A stretch of 64,000 bases of DNA from Schistocerca nitens (lineage: Eukaryota > Arthropoda > Insecta > Orthoptera > Acrididae). The stretch covers positions 290,621,205 to 290,685,204 of the forward strand of contig NC_064616.1 in the NCBI RefSeq assembly GCF_023898315.1, written 5' to 3'. The notes beneath the pieces were generated by a model. The model was not told the DNA's origin, searched no databases, and was given only the letters and a program-made list of their open reading frames with translations. Position numbers and translations under genes: made by a program. Shown here in pieces: positions 31,620 through 42,733 of the stretch (positions within the stretch are counted from its first letter, which is position 1; each line of letters opens with the position of its first letter).

Positions 31620-33060
31620 ACACGTCTACATTGACAAGCATATTTCTCAAACCACCGCATGGTGCATGGCAGAAGTTACACTGTACCACAACGACTTATT
31701 TCCTTTCCTGTTCCACTCGAAAATGGAGCGAGAAATAAACGACTCTCTATACGCCTCTGTACGTACCATGATTTATCTTATCTTCGTAGTTCCTAAGCGG
31801 AATCTATGCTGGAGGAGGTAGAATCGTTGTGCAGTCAGCTTTAAATGCCGGTTCTCTAAATTTCCTTACTAATATTCCGCGATAACAACGTCGTCTTCCC
31901 TCCAGGGATTCTCATCTGAATCCACAAAGCATTTCTGTAACACTCGCGTGATGACTGATGTTATCAGTATCTAATATGGCAGCTCGCTTCTGAATTGCAT
32001 CGATATCTTCCTTTAATCCGACCTGGTGATGATCCCAAACCCTCGAGCAGGACGAAAGAATTAGTCGCATTAATGTTCAGCAAGCGGTCTTCTTCACAAA
32101 CGGGCCACACTCTCATAAAATTCTCCCGGTAAACTGAAGTCGACTACTCGCCTTCCCTACTACTGTCCTGCTTTGCAACGTTGCACTTAGATATTTAATC
32201 GACGTACTGTGTCAAGCAACAGACTACTAATGTTGTATTCGAACATTAAGGGACTGGTTTCTCGTACTCGTGCGCATCAACTTAATTTTTCCACACGCAG
32301 TGCAAGCTGCTATTCATCACACCAACTAGAAATTATATGTAAGTCGTCTTGTATCCTCTTACAGTCACTCAACGACGGCACCTTCCCGTACACCACAGCA
32401 TCAGCAGCAAATAGCCGCAAACTGCTGCTCACCTTGTCCGTCAGATCATTTATGTATGTGTCCGCAGCTCGTGGTCTAGTGGTTAGCGTTGCTGCCTGGC
32501 AGTGAACGCATCTCGGGTTGGGGACTGGGTGTTTGTGTTGTCTTCATCATTATCATCATCATCATCATCATCATCATTATCATTCATAACAGTGGCTAAA
32601 CGGGACTGTGAACAAAACTGGACTGTGTCAAAACTGGGACTTTGTACGGGCGCTGATGATCGCTCAGTTAAGCGCCCCACAAATCAAACATCATCATTTA
32701 TGTATGTAGAGAATAATAGCACTCCTATCACACTTTCCTGTGGTACACCTGGCGATACCCCTGTCTCCGATGGACACTCGCTGTCGGGGACAATGAACTT
32801 GGTTCTGTTTCTTAAAAAGTCTTTGAACCACTCGGATATCCTGGAACCAAGACCGTATGCACGTATCTTATTTAACAGTATGCGGTGGGGCACCGTGTCA
32901 AATGCTTTCCGGAAATCTACCACTTGCTCTTCATCTATGGTTCGCAGCATATCATGTGACAAAAAGCAAGCTGAGTTTCGCACGAGTGATGCTTTCTAAG
33001 GCTGTGCTGATTTGTAGACAGTAGCCTTTCTGTCTCAAGAAAATTTATTGTATTCGAACT
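31620..33060 (-). pseudogene. CR1-like LINE relic
   Basis: Starts just right of the TTAA element with a 3'-end-like region (accaccgcatggtgcatggc). On the minus strand, 32684-32983 is open and gives DFRKAFDTVPHRILLNKIRA, YGLGSRISEWFKDFLRNRTK and GVSPGVPQESVIGVLLFSTY, the RT blocks around the catalytic core. The FADD block near 32385-32420 is degenerate (LFAADAVVYG). A SINE at 32460-32693 splits the region. Many shifts. 5'-truncated at about 33060, where a Tc1-D copy begins. Confidence 0.75.
32460..32693 (+). repeat. tRNA-derived SINE, family 4, with (ATC)n expansion
   Basis: The head ctcgtggtctagtggttagc followed by tgcctggcagtgaac resembles a tRNA, but the B box is poor (tctcgggttgggg). The body holds a (cat/atc)n microsatellite at about 32543-32585, then aacgggactgtgaacaaaac. 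The perfect 14-bp duplication tcatttatgtatgt lies at 32446-32459 and 32694-32707, inside the LINE. Confidence 0.85.
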
Positions 33061-33064
33061 GCGA

Positions 33065-33809
33065 ATATACGGACTTCAAGAGTCGAAGGCCCACTCGTGT
33101 ACCCTTGATGACTGCACGACACAAAAGCTTTACGCCTCGCCTTGGCATGTCAACACAGACATTGGACTGTTGATAACTGGAAAAATGTGGCCTGGTAGGA
33201 CGAGTCTCGCTTCAAATTGTATCGAGCGGGTGGATGCGTGTGGGTATGGAGACAACCCCAAGAATCCATGGATCCTGCATGTTAGCAGGGGAGTGTTCAA
33301 GCCGGTGGAGGCTGTGTAATGGTGTGGGGCTTGTGCAATTGAAGCGATATGGTACCCCTGATGCGTCTAGATACGACTCTGACACGTGACACGTACGTAA
33401 GCAGCCTGTCTGATCACCTGCAGCCATTCATGTCCATTGTGCTTTCCGACGGACTTGGGCAATTCCAGGAGGACAATGCGACACCCCACATGTCCAGAAC
33501 TGCTACAGAGTGGCTCCAGGAACACACTTCTTAGTTTAAACACTTCCGCTGGCCACCAAACTCCCCAGACATGAATATTATTGAGCATATCTAGGATGCC
33601 TTGCAACTTGCTGTTCAGAAGAAATCTCCACCCTCTCGTACTCTTATGAATTTATGGACAGCCCTGCAGGATTCATTTTGTCAAGTCCCTCCAGCACTAC
33701 TTCAGACATTAGTCGAGTCCATGCCACGTCGTGTTGCGGCACTTCTGCATGCTCGTGAGGGCCCTACACAACATTAGGCAGGCGTACCAGTTCCTTTGGC
33801 TCTTCAGTG
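33065..33809 (+). pseudogene. Tc1-like transposon D, 5'-truncated copy
   Basis: This segment aligns with the reverse complement of 3375-4285: cccactcgtgtacccttgat at the start and the terminal repeat gttcctttggctcttcagtg at the end. The plus-strand translation has FQEDNATPHMSRTATEWLQE (second catalytic Asp), a stop, then FRWPPNSPDMNIIEHI and the final Glu region. By my count the Asp-Glu spacing here is 36, unlike family C. Only the catalytic half is present; the left junction abuts LINE sequence. Confidence 0.8.
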
Positions 33810-34611
33810 GATATGCGGAGAGATGTGAAGCATGTACAACATGCAGGTAACACAGACGTAAGAGTTGCACTGTTTGTCAGTGTAAACTAAAGTAGTGTCT
33901 GAAGCAGGCTTAACTCCACCTTATGTAAGTGATGAAACCTGAAAAGCTTAAAGATTACGGTTCCTAGCTGGGCAGTACGAAGATAAAAAAAGGCATTGTT
34001 TCTTATAAAGTAAAAAGTGTGTGGTTACATTAACTAGAAAATATACTTTTGAATGTGACATGTGTAATCAGCTATTGCAGATGTAAGCGAATTGTAAACG
34101 ACAAGGAAAATACAATAATGCTCTGTTTCTAATCGGTGTGATTAAGTTTTGTAATTGTGATTTGGTTTTCACCTGAAAGGACTCTCGATTTGTTTCATAA
34201 ATAATTTAAAGTATTGTGGCAGGCTAGATTCGAACCACCGACCTAGGGTATCATGTTTTAATATTTGACAGTGTACCCCTCTACAAACGGAGCTACCAAT
34301 GAAGTGCACAGAAGCGGGTATAACGATAATTTTACTGAGAGTTTGATTTCGTCGACTGATGCCATCCTTCTATGTAACAGTGGGAGAGCGTATGTCGGAG
34401 GTAAATTAATGTTAACTTCAGAGTGCAAGAAATTTTTAATTAATTAAGGGCACATGGGCATCGACGTGGCCGCATTTTGCCGGTAATGTGCAACGAATTT
34501 TTACGCTCCTTGTCGTTCTTCGAAACATTCAAAAAAAATTTTTCAAAACTTTTTATGGATGTATTTGTACAGTGTAGTACTACACACCATTTCTAAACCA
34601 TTTCCCGGAAA
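33810..34611. other. No gene recognised; tRNA-like relic inside
   Basis: AT-rich sequence without coding signal. At about 34205-34315 the minus strand shows a tRNA-like block pair (cattggtagctccgtttgta and ggtggttcgaatctagcctg), probably an old SINE head. Confidence 0.45.
34205..34315 (-). repeat. tRNA-like SINE head relic
   Basis: The minus strand reads cattggtagctccgtttgta, a D-arm/A-box-like block, then about 50 bases later ggtggttcgaatctagcctg, a clear B-box-like block (GGTTCGAATC). The spacing is wider than in a functional tRNA. Confidence 0.45.
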
Positions 34612-35060
34612 GTAAACTTTCGCCCCCAACTACTATTACATGATCTAGGTATTTTGGCACTACTGATCGTAGGCTTTCTTTGAACTATTTCAAAACGTCA
34701 CAGCGGAATCACGTGGTCGGTAAAAACTTCCGATGATTAATTCGAGTACGCCCAGATAATTTCGTGAACAGACACCATTCTCTTCCATAGACGCAATATT
34801 TTTGTCGACTGCAATCAATTTTCTCCCTCTTATGGCATCTAATCTGTCTTTCCGATATACATACCATGCCTCGCTAAATATTTCGGAGCTTTCGAATTAC
34901 GGTTTTAGCCAGCTCTCGGTTCCGAGAATAATTTGAGCACGACAGCTCTCCTAGAGGATATTAAATTCAGGAACATTAATAATACTTCGACAGTTTACTA
35001 CGAAACTTTTTACCATCGCAATGTCTTTACTTTCTACGGGGGTCTGCTTTCGCTTTCTGC
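34612..35060 (-). pseudogene. CR1-like LINE endonuclease fragment
   Basis: The minus-strand translation gives ELIIGSFYRPRDSAVTF and HVIVVGGES, matching RLIIGSFYRTPDS and HVIVLGGDFN of the copy at 21119-25426. Upstream are YRKDRLDAIRGRKLIAV, the next conserved endonuclease block, and further relic sequence. The fragment is isolated, with no RT next to it. A-rich sequence at 35111-35150 follows. Confidence 0.7.
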
Positions 35061-35314
35061 TTATCGACTGACGATCGTTGATCGCGAGAGCCTCAAATGA
35101 TCGTCTAGCCTAAAAAAAAATAAAAAATAAAAAATAAAAAAATAAAAATGTGCAATCCATAAGTACTCTGGTACGCGACTAGTTGCTTCATTTGTGCAGT
35201 TCACGCCTAACCTATCAAGGCAGTCCTACATTTCTCCAGCTCATAACCCAGGTCCAAAATTCTGAAGCCAGTACCGTCACAGTATCGAATTATACAGGCA
35301 CTGATAGTATTGTC

Positions 35315-36020
35315 AGGCTGACCCAAAAGCCTGTTAACATTTTAACATGCAATACTTCGTAGAAAAATGTAGGTAGAGAGTTAAAAATTGATAGACATGC
35401 TTGAAACACTCATGGAGTTTTATTGAAACCAAAAAAATGCACAAAATAACGAACAGATAGCACTTCATATGATACAAAATCAGTGATTATCATACAACAT
35501 ATTTTTAGCGAAGACGATCTTCCTTATAACAAATGCTCTGCCTGTCGACCGTTATTCATTGCTAACACCTATAGTCGAATTACAATGTTATGGCCGGCCG
35601 GTGTGGCCATGCGGTTAAAGGCGCTTCAGTCTGGAACCGCGTGACCGCTACGGTCGCAGGTTCGAATCCTGCCTCGGGCATGGATGTGTGTGATGTCCTT
35701 AGGTTAGTTAGGTTTAATTAGTTCTAAGTTCTAGGCGACTAATGACCTCAGAAGTTAAGTCGCATAGTGCTCAGAGCCATTTGAACCATTTTGAACCACA
35801 ATGTTATGAACAGCACGGTACAGTATATCAATAGATACAGTGAGACGGTGCCATGATATGTGGTCTTTTAGCATCCCCAGTGGTGTCGGACGATCGCTGT
35901 AGACTTGCGACGTCAGGTACTACAACCAATAATCACACGGACTGAGGTCTGGAGACATCGGTGGCCAAGCATGACGGATGTGCCGTGTCAGCGAGCGATT
36001 CTCACCAATCGATGTCCACA
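35315..36020 (-). pseudogene. DUF4817/IS630-type transposase relic, C-terminal part (split by the giant inverted repeat)
   Basis: On the minus strand, right next to the giant inverted repeat, the frame reads TSIGENRSLTRHIRHAWPP followed by MSPDLSPCDYWLW, the conserved 'WPPRSPDL.PCDYWLWGYL' block with the last catalytic residue region. It continues YLTSQVYSDRPTPLGML and SWHRLTVSIDILYRAVHN, then a SINE insertion, and ends near 35315 with ctgacccaaaagcctg, a likely terminal repeat. The missing upstream part appears on the far side of the giant repeat at 46380-46465. Stops and substitutions show it is old. Confidence 0.65.
35593..35797 (+). repeat. tRNA-derived SINE, family 1, full length
   Basis: Starts gccggccggtgtggccatgc, has the box-B-like ggttcgaatcc and ends cagagccatttgaaccattt. 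The perfect duplication acaatgttatg lies at 35582-35592 and 35798-35808, inside the transposase relic. Confidence 0.95.
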
Positions 36021-37370
36021 AGAGTAGTAGGGTAACAGTGGTACTGGGACCATTTATATCAAACTGATATACATTAATTAAATTGCCAATTAATTACCCT
36101 CACTCCTCTGATGACGTCATGAGACTCACCCGGCAGGCACAATTGGACCACTACCACAAACCGAACTGCCCCAACTCCTATGACATAACACAACCTCATC
36201 AACCCTCCCACTGCTGAAAATGGCGGGAAAAGTCCCTCAGTCATCGTTTGACTGTTGGACTGGAGAAGCTCATGACAGTAGGCTAATACACCGTCAATGA
36301 CATTGCATTAAAACTTTAAGGCATTAGAATATTGTTTAAACAATTTTTTGAATATTGTTTATTTAAAAAATTTGCAGAAGCCAAGGCAGTGCAGAATATC
36401 ATTTACTTAAACAATCTGCAGGGATTGATTTCCCGCAGTTTATTTATTTCTAAAATCGCAATACACTTCCAAACTGACGATACCACATAACTGCTGCAAA
36501 TAAAATTCACAGTACCACTAAAAAACTAGTAACATGCAGATTCAAACTCTACATTGGGCGCTCCCATTACCTAAAAATTGAAATAAATAAATAAATATCT
36601 CTGCTACTCTACATAGGGTGTTCATCACATTTCAAGTTTTAGTCGCTTGATGCAAGGCATGGTCAGAGAGAGAAAAATTTCTGAGTCCTACAGCTGCTCT
36701 AGTGTTCGTCAGTTTTCTGAAACACTGAGGAGGCTTAGTATATATTTGTTGCTAGAGTCAGGAATGACAACGCTATTATTTTTTATTTTCCTCACTTTTC
36801 GAAGCACACTGGTGTCTAAGCACAGACAGGAAAATCAGAACAATTATGTATCTAAAAGCTCATTACATAATTCGAAACCCACAACAGATTGTGAAAAATA
36901 AATACACAGACACACAGCAGATCAGACATCTGAAAGATTCTCCTAGAATTCGAAGCACTGTCATACATAATAGAAAAATAGCAGGAATTTTCGATGAATT
37001 TTCTATGTTCTACAGCCACAACGGTGTGTGGGGGACAACATGTCACCTGTCAGAAGTAGAGGAGCCTGGTCTGCCTGGACGTGTCTCTGAACACTTGAGC
37101 AATGAAGACGTCACATGACTCTCTATTGTGACGGAACTTTCTGTAGATACCATTCCGCTTTCCCTGGCTTGATCAAACCAATCTGTAGAGACTCCTATGT
37201 TCCCCACAAAGGATATCTTGTGACTTCTTGCCATCATGCAACTTCCTGTGAATGGAGCATCCTGACTGATTCTTACTGATTTTAAACTCTAAATTGCTGC
37301 TACTGGTGTGGGAGCACTGTCCACCACTTTCTACAGCTGTACCAATTACGAGAAGTTCAGCGGAAAACTA

Positions 37371-38792
37371 CACTCCTGGAAATTGAAATAAGAACACCGT
37401 GAATTCATTGTCCCAGGAAGGGGAAACTTTATTGACACATTCCTGGGGTCAGATACATCACATGATCACACTGACAGAACCACAGGCACATAGACACAGG
37501 CAACAGAGCATGCACAATGTCGGCACTAGTACAGCGTATATCCACCTTTCGCAGCAATGCAGGCTGCTATTCTCCCATGGAGACGATCGTAGAGATGCTG
37601 GATGTAGTCCTGTGGAACGACTTGCCATGCCATTTCCACCTGGCGCCTCAGTTGGACCAGCGTTCGTGCTGGACGTGCAGACCGCGTGAGACGACGCTTC
37701 ATCCAGTCCCAAACATGCTCAATGGGGGACAGATCCGGAGATCTTGCTGGCCAGGGTAGTTGACTTACACCTTCTAGAGCACGTTGGGTGGCACGGGATA
37801 CATGCGGACGTGCATTGTCCTGTTGGAACAGCAAGTTCCCTTGCCGGTCTAGGAATGGTAGAACGATGGGTTCGATGACGGTTTGGATGTACCGTGCACT
37901 ATTCAGTGTCCCCTCGACGATCACCAGTGGTGTACGGCCAGTGTAGGAGATCGCTCCCCACACCATGATGCCGGGTGTTGGCCCTGTGTGCCTCGGTCGT
38001 ATGCAGTCCTGATTGTGGCGCTCACCTGCACGGCGCCAAACACGCATACGACCATCATTGGCACCAAGGCAGAAGCGACTCTCATCGCTGAAGACGACAC
38101 GTCTCCATTCGTCCCTCCATTCACGCCTGTCGCGACACCACTGGAGGCGGGCTGCACGATGTTGGGGCGTGAGTGGAAGACGGCCTAACGGTGTGCGGGA
38201 CCGTAGCCCAGCTTCATGGAGACGGTTGCGAATGGTCCTCGCCGATACCCCAGGAGCAACAGTGTCCCTAATTTGCTGGGAAGTGGCGGTGCGGTCCCCT
38301 ACGGCACTGCGTAGGATCCTACGGTCTTGGCGTGCATCCGTGCGTCGCTGCGGTCCGGTCCCAGGTCGACGGGCACGTGCACCTTCCGCCGACCACTGGC
38401 GACAACATCGATGTACTGTGGAGACCTCACGCCCCACGTGTTGAGCAATTCGGTGGTACGTCCACCCGGCCTCCCGCATGCCCACTATACGCCCTCGCTC
38501 AAAGTCCGTCAACTGCGCATACGGTTCACGTCCACGCTGTCGCGGCATGCTACCAGTGTTAAAGACTGCGATGGAGCTCCGTATGCCACGGCAAACTGGC
38601 TGACACTGACGGTGGCGGTGCACAAATGCTGCGCAGCTAGCGCCATTCGACGGCCAACACCGCGGTTCCTGGTGTGTCCGCTGTGCCGTGCGTGTGATCA
38701 TTGCTTGTACAGCCCTCTCGCAGTGTCCGGAGCAAGTATGGTGGGTCTGACACACCGGTGTCAATGTGTTCTTTTTTCCATTTCCAGGAGTG
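37371..38792 (-). mobile_element. Tc1-C, complete 1422-bp transposon, copy 2
   Basis: Same length and terminal repeats as copy 1, in the opposite orientation, flanked by TA at 37369-37370 and 38793-38794. The right arm of the giant repeat preserves the unoccupied site: the complement near 44905-44930 reads ggggaaaacttttttgtata where the left arm has gcggaaaac-TA-[Tc1-C]-TA-tttggtata. This insertion is therefore younger than the giant repeat. Confidence 0.95.
37526..38548 (-). CDS. Tc1-C transposase, intact, 340 aa, copy 2
   Basis: Intact DDE transposase nearly identical to 22231-23253: same start (MPRQRGREPY), same end (AAKGGYTLY), same catalytic D155, D244 and E277. Visible differences are A for V at residue 11, T for I at about 89 and V for A at about 318. 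The frame is open further upstream to 38971 through the terminal repeat into host sequence, but the internal ATG matches copy 1 and the expected protein length. Two undamaged copies 14 kb apart argue for a recently, perhaps still, active family. Confidence 0.95.
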   Translation of the reverse strand: MPRQRGREPYAQLTDFERGRIVGMREAGWTYHRIAQHVGREVSTVHRCCRQWSAEGARARRPGTGPQRRTDARQDRRILRSAVGDRTATSQQIRDTVAPGVSARTIRNRLHEAGLRSRTPLGRLPLTPQHRAARLQWCRDRREWRDEWRRVVFSDESRFCLGANDGRMRVWRRAGERHNQDCIRPRHTGPTPGIMVWGAISYTGRTPLVIVEGTLNSARYIQTVIEPIVLPFLDRQGNLLFQQDNARPHVSRATQRALEGVSQLPWPARSPDLSPIEHVWDWMKRRLTRSARPARTLVQLRRQVEMAWQVVPQDYIQHLYDRLHGRIAACIAAKGGYTLY

Positions 38793-39143
38793 TATTTGGT
38801 ATATATCGAAAAACATACTAAAGTCATATTGCCCTGACACTGCAAAAGTGGTCTATAGATCACGAAATATGGACAATATCGCCAACGACACTTCATCAAT
38901 TGTACTGCTCTGCTACTGTCGAGGAAAGTATTGAATTTCCTGGAATTTTCCGGTGTGAAACTGATCTCCAACCACGCTATATCACCACAAATGATTGTCC
39001 CACCATATCATAACGTTGTAGTAAATACAAATCTATCTTGCACCATGCAAAATCATGTGCATCCTGCATGCAGCTATTGACCGTCAGTCACTTATACATA
39101 TATCGGAAAGACACACAGGTCCCAAAAAACATAAGGACATGCA

Positions 39144-39145
<2 letters not shown>

Positions 39146-39202
<57 letters not shown>
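39146..39202. repeat. (TA)n microsatellite
   Basis: Pure alternating TA for about 57 bases inside the left arm. The right arm has only actatatatgg at the matching place (about 44563), so this is a local expansion. Confidence 0.95.
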
Positions 39203-39205
<3 letters not shown>

Positions 39206-41251
39206 GCACCTACAAAGTCAGTCGGCCATCCACTGCAGCCAACGGTCATGAGGCAACTGCCCCTACCCACGCTGGCATGATGCACGATCACGGCGCCATC
39301 CGCTGACCACGACCACTCTTTAAATTGGAATAGAAAAGCTGGGCTGCTCCCCTGGCACAAAAGCGTCCGATAACAGTACTGTTTCCGGTCTGGCCTGTTT
39401 CTGACGTGTTTTCTGCGACGAATTGTTACCATCTCCATACTCTGGGTTTACAAGAACATTTACTTTCTGAATACTGTCGATGAAAAATGCTTTGTCACTT
39501 AGACATTAATTTACCGATCTCGAAATCGATATCAGCTGTATATCGGATTTTACACGCCAAAGATGACGTTGGTATGACACTATTATGCTGAAATCATCGA
39601 GTAGCATAGATCTGAGACCTGTCGCTGAGAAATGCTTCGTCATTAGTCAATTAATTTACCGAATTTGAAACCGATATTAGCTGCAATATTCGATTTTATA
39701 CGTCAAAAAGTCAACTGAGGTCATAATTGTATGTGTTTTTCATTTCTAGAAAAGCAGAAAATGTCTCTTCCACCTGTGTTTTACCATCTCGAGGCAAACA
39801 ACATATCGCAATTTACGTATTTTCAACAAAATAAAGACGAAAATATGTAGAGTCTGTTCAGTTTACATGGGAGGAAAGTAATTCTCCAGTGTAAACATTC
39901 GCCATATTGAATCTTCTGAAATTTACACATAACAATCGTAGAATTCTCGCAACTCACGCGATCACGAAGGCTGCCCAACACATACCGACTACTAGTCCGG
40001 TATTCATTCGTCCAGAAGGCGACAGTGTTGGGTTAACTGCATCCACGTTTTCCGAATCATCGGTTCAGAAAGCTCACTGGTGAACCGCTCTTTAAGCCGG
40101 AAATATCCACCCGTCCCAGCCACCAGCTACCACCTCCAAGCACCCTGTACCGCAAATGGTGTCGTCCTACGAAGCCAGCAACATATTTATGTGTTAAATT
40201 ACAACTAAATATTACGATTTCAGCACCAATCTGATGACATTCGACAATGAGCGCAGTACTGCAAATAGCCTCTCCTCGACTTTGGCTCTTGAAATATCAA
40301 TTTCTGATGTAAATCTATATCCTCCTTATCACTGAACATAATTTTCCACGTTAAATCATTTATATCTCTTACAGCTACCGATGCACTGGAATCGCAGTTT
40401 TCTACGTAAAATCTATACCTCCTTTACGAACAAATGTAGACATTTTCTTTGCACATGCCACAAAACTAATCACAGTAACATTACGATCCAACTGCATATC
40501 ATTCCTGACAAATAGCATGATTATCATTTAAATGTGTATGGCATCCGAAAAATCGTCTTGTGTACACTCTCACACCACATGGGTATCGTTTCGCAAGGCC
40601 TACCATAGCTTCCCAATAGCAAAACACAACCGCCCCATTGACTTTATTACATATTTGTCTAGGAATAAAAAGTATAATTACAATTAAAAAGCCCTCGCGT
40701 CTTTTATGTTAAGTACGTTCTTTCCCGATAGATAGCATTTGTCAGAGCAGGTAGATCTGATTCCCCCAGCCAAGTCACAGAACCACGTTAATTCTCTCGA
40801 AACCCGATCACATTACCACAGCAGTGTTTCATAGTCAGAAGGCTGTCTAGTCTACCATCCATCATTGATTAGATAGAGAGGTACCACAACGATAAAAACA
40901 GTACACTAACTTACAGGAGGAAATTCACAATCATGCAGCGTATATATGGATTACATAAAGAAACTTAGAAGCATAAAATATACAAGTCATCGGTGCCAAA
41001 TGAAAATCTATACATATCCCCCTGTACATGTCCTAATCCCCTTTATCGCATTCCTAAGAGACCCAGAGTACTGGTTTCTCATATTGGTGGTACACCACAT
41101 TGCCCCCAGGTATGTGATCACCGTTGTGGTGTCCTAGTTGGTATTCATCACGACCCTCCCCCCCCCCCCCCAAACCTTTTTATATTGCATGTTTAATTTT
41201 TATGACTTATGGTGCATAACAACATGTGGAACAATGTTGTATCTGCATGAG

Positions 41252-41722
41252 TTAAGCCCATAGAGCATGGACAGTATACACCATCAGTTTTCAATTCGAC
41301 CAGTGGAGGAACGGAAGGACTTTCATACACTCAAGCAAGCATGTACGTATATTCATCCCTTCACAGTTTTCGTCATGTTTTCATAAACGTTACGTATTTT
41401 CCGTCAATTTTTCTGATTTTACAAGGTTTTCCTTAATTTCCCCGCAATTTACTCAATTACTCAAGGTCCATACCACCATTCTCGAAGAGTTGTCAGGTCA
41501 ACAAAACGTCTCATCACGTCGATCCCCTGCTGCAACAGCCAATGACACTGCAGCACAGTTCACAATTTCTGTATCACTCCCAAACCACCCCCTCCATTAC
41601 TATGAGATGGTCATATACATGTGAACATATTTCTAACCCTGTTACACTGCCTACATCAAATGGCAAAAATACTGTTTCTTAGTGTAGGAAATAGCCATTT
41701 ACAGTGAGGAGTGCAAAAATTA
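41252..41722. other. Loop of the giant inverted repeat
   Basis: About 470 bases with no counterpart elsewhere in the window. No open frame or motif is evident. AT-rich, with gattttacaaggttttcctt-type stretches. Confidence 0.6.
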
Positions 41723-41906
41723 TGTCCTGCAGAATACCCCATTGTTTCATATGCTGTTTTGCATTGTAAGTCATAAAAATTAAAGATGTAACGTCCAAAG
41801 ATTTGGAGGGTCATGATGAATACCATCCAGGACACCTAAACAGTTATCACATACCTGGGTGCAATGTGCACCACCAATATGAGAAATCAATGCCCTGGGT
41901 CTCTTC

Positions 41907-42620
41907 GAAAACAGAACACTATGACATCTGCTGCCCCGTTACTGTGGAAAATAAGAGTATATTTAGAGGTCATCACCTCTGAATAGCTGTTTGGAAACGC
42001 TCCACAATGGCGCAAAATCTTCCACTTTCCATATATTGAGATGTTTTCCTTTTTTTTTTTTTTTGTCAATAAGAATCAGGCCTCTGTCCTTTATTTCAAC
42101 CACTCTATGTGTTGTGGTTGCAGCTTATTTTACACCATGCTACGTTCAGATTTCTTAGAGATTCAATGGATAGAAACGTGTTTTTGTCAGTTTAGTATCT
42201 AACACAAATCTCCAAGTCAAGGTAGAAAAACAAATTGTAAGGATGTGTACTTAACTGTAGTCACACACCGCTTCGATCTGTTACAGCACAAAACAATGCA
42301 TCGAACTGATTATGTAACAGCAACATAAGACCCCTCCATTGTCACTGATAGCATGTGGAATATGGTCTGCCTCCAGTACAAGCAACAAAACTTTAGGCAG
42401 GCCCATGGAAGTGGTTTCCATCACAGCCAATCTGCTCCAATTGGACCAATACGTGTATACTTAACATGCTCGATGTCAACACGCAGACATGATCTGACTT
42501 CAATGTACTGGAAGAGAGAGACGTGGTAATATATTACTCAGTTCTGTACCAGGTGACGTTAGTGAAGTTTCTATACTTCATAGTTTTATTCTGTTGGATG
42601 ATACAAAAATAACGAGGAGA

Positions 42621-42671
<51 letters not shown>

Positions 42672-42733
42672 ACTGTGTGCCGCCAATGACCATCCTGACA
42701 CCATTACACTGTCGTATCTGTGTCATGATGATC
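41907..42733. other. Segment present only in the right arm
   Basis: In the left arm gcattcctaagagaccca is continuous (41048-41066). On the complement of the right arm about 827 bases separate gtattcctat (42735) from gagaccca (41906). This is either an insertion in the right arm or a deletion in the left. It includes the (GA)n tract but has no recognisable coding sequence or clear terminal repeat. Confidence 0.6.
42620..42669. repeat. (GA)n microsatellite
   Basis: About 50 bases of GA repeats with two interruptions (gaggga and gaggga), within the segment unique to the right arm. Confidence 0.95.

Larger units (their letters stand above)
36021..41251 (+). repeat. Giant inverted repeat, left arm
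   Basis: Pairs with the reverse complement of 41723-46379. It contains the intact Tc1-C copy 2 (37371-38792) and a (TA)n expansion at 39146-39202, neither of which is in the right arm. Examples of pairing: ctctaaattgctgctactgg (37288 region) against ctctaaattgctgttaccgg on the complement near 44990, and aaagaaacttagaagcataa (40958) against its partner near 42830. Identity looks like roughly three-quarters or more by eye; I could not measure it. Confidence 0.85.

Noticed and set aside
39038..39438. Open frames of repeated Ile-Tyr over the (TA)n tract
   Set aside because: They are a by-product of a TA microsatellite, not a gene.
42620..42669. Regulatory GAGA-type element
   Set aside because: A plain (GA)n microsatellite with no nearby gene; no basis for a regulatory role.
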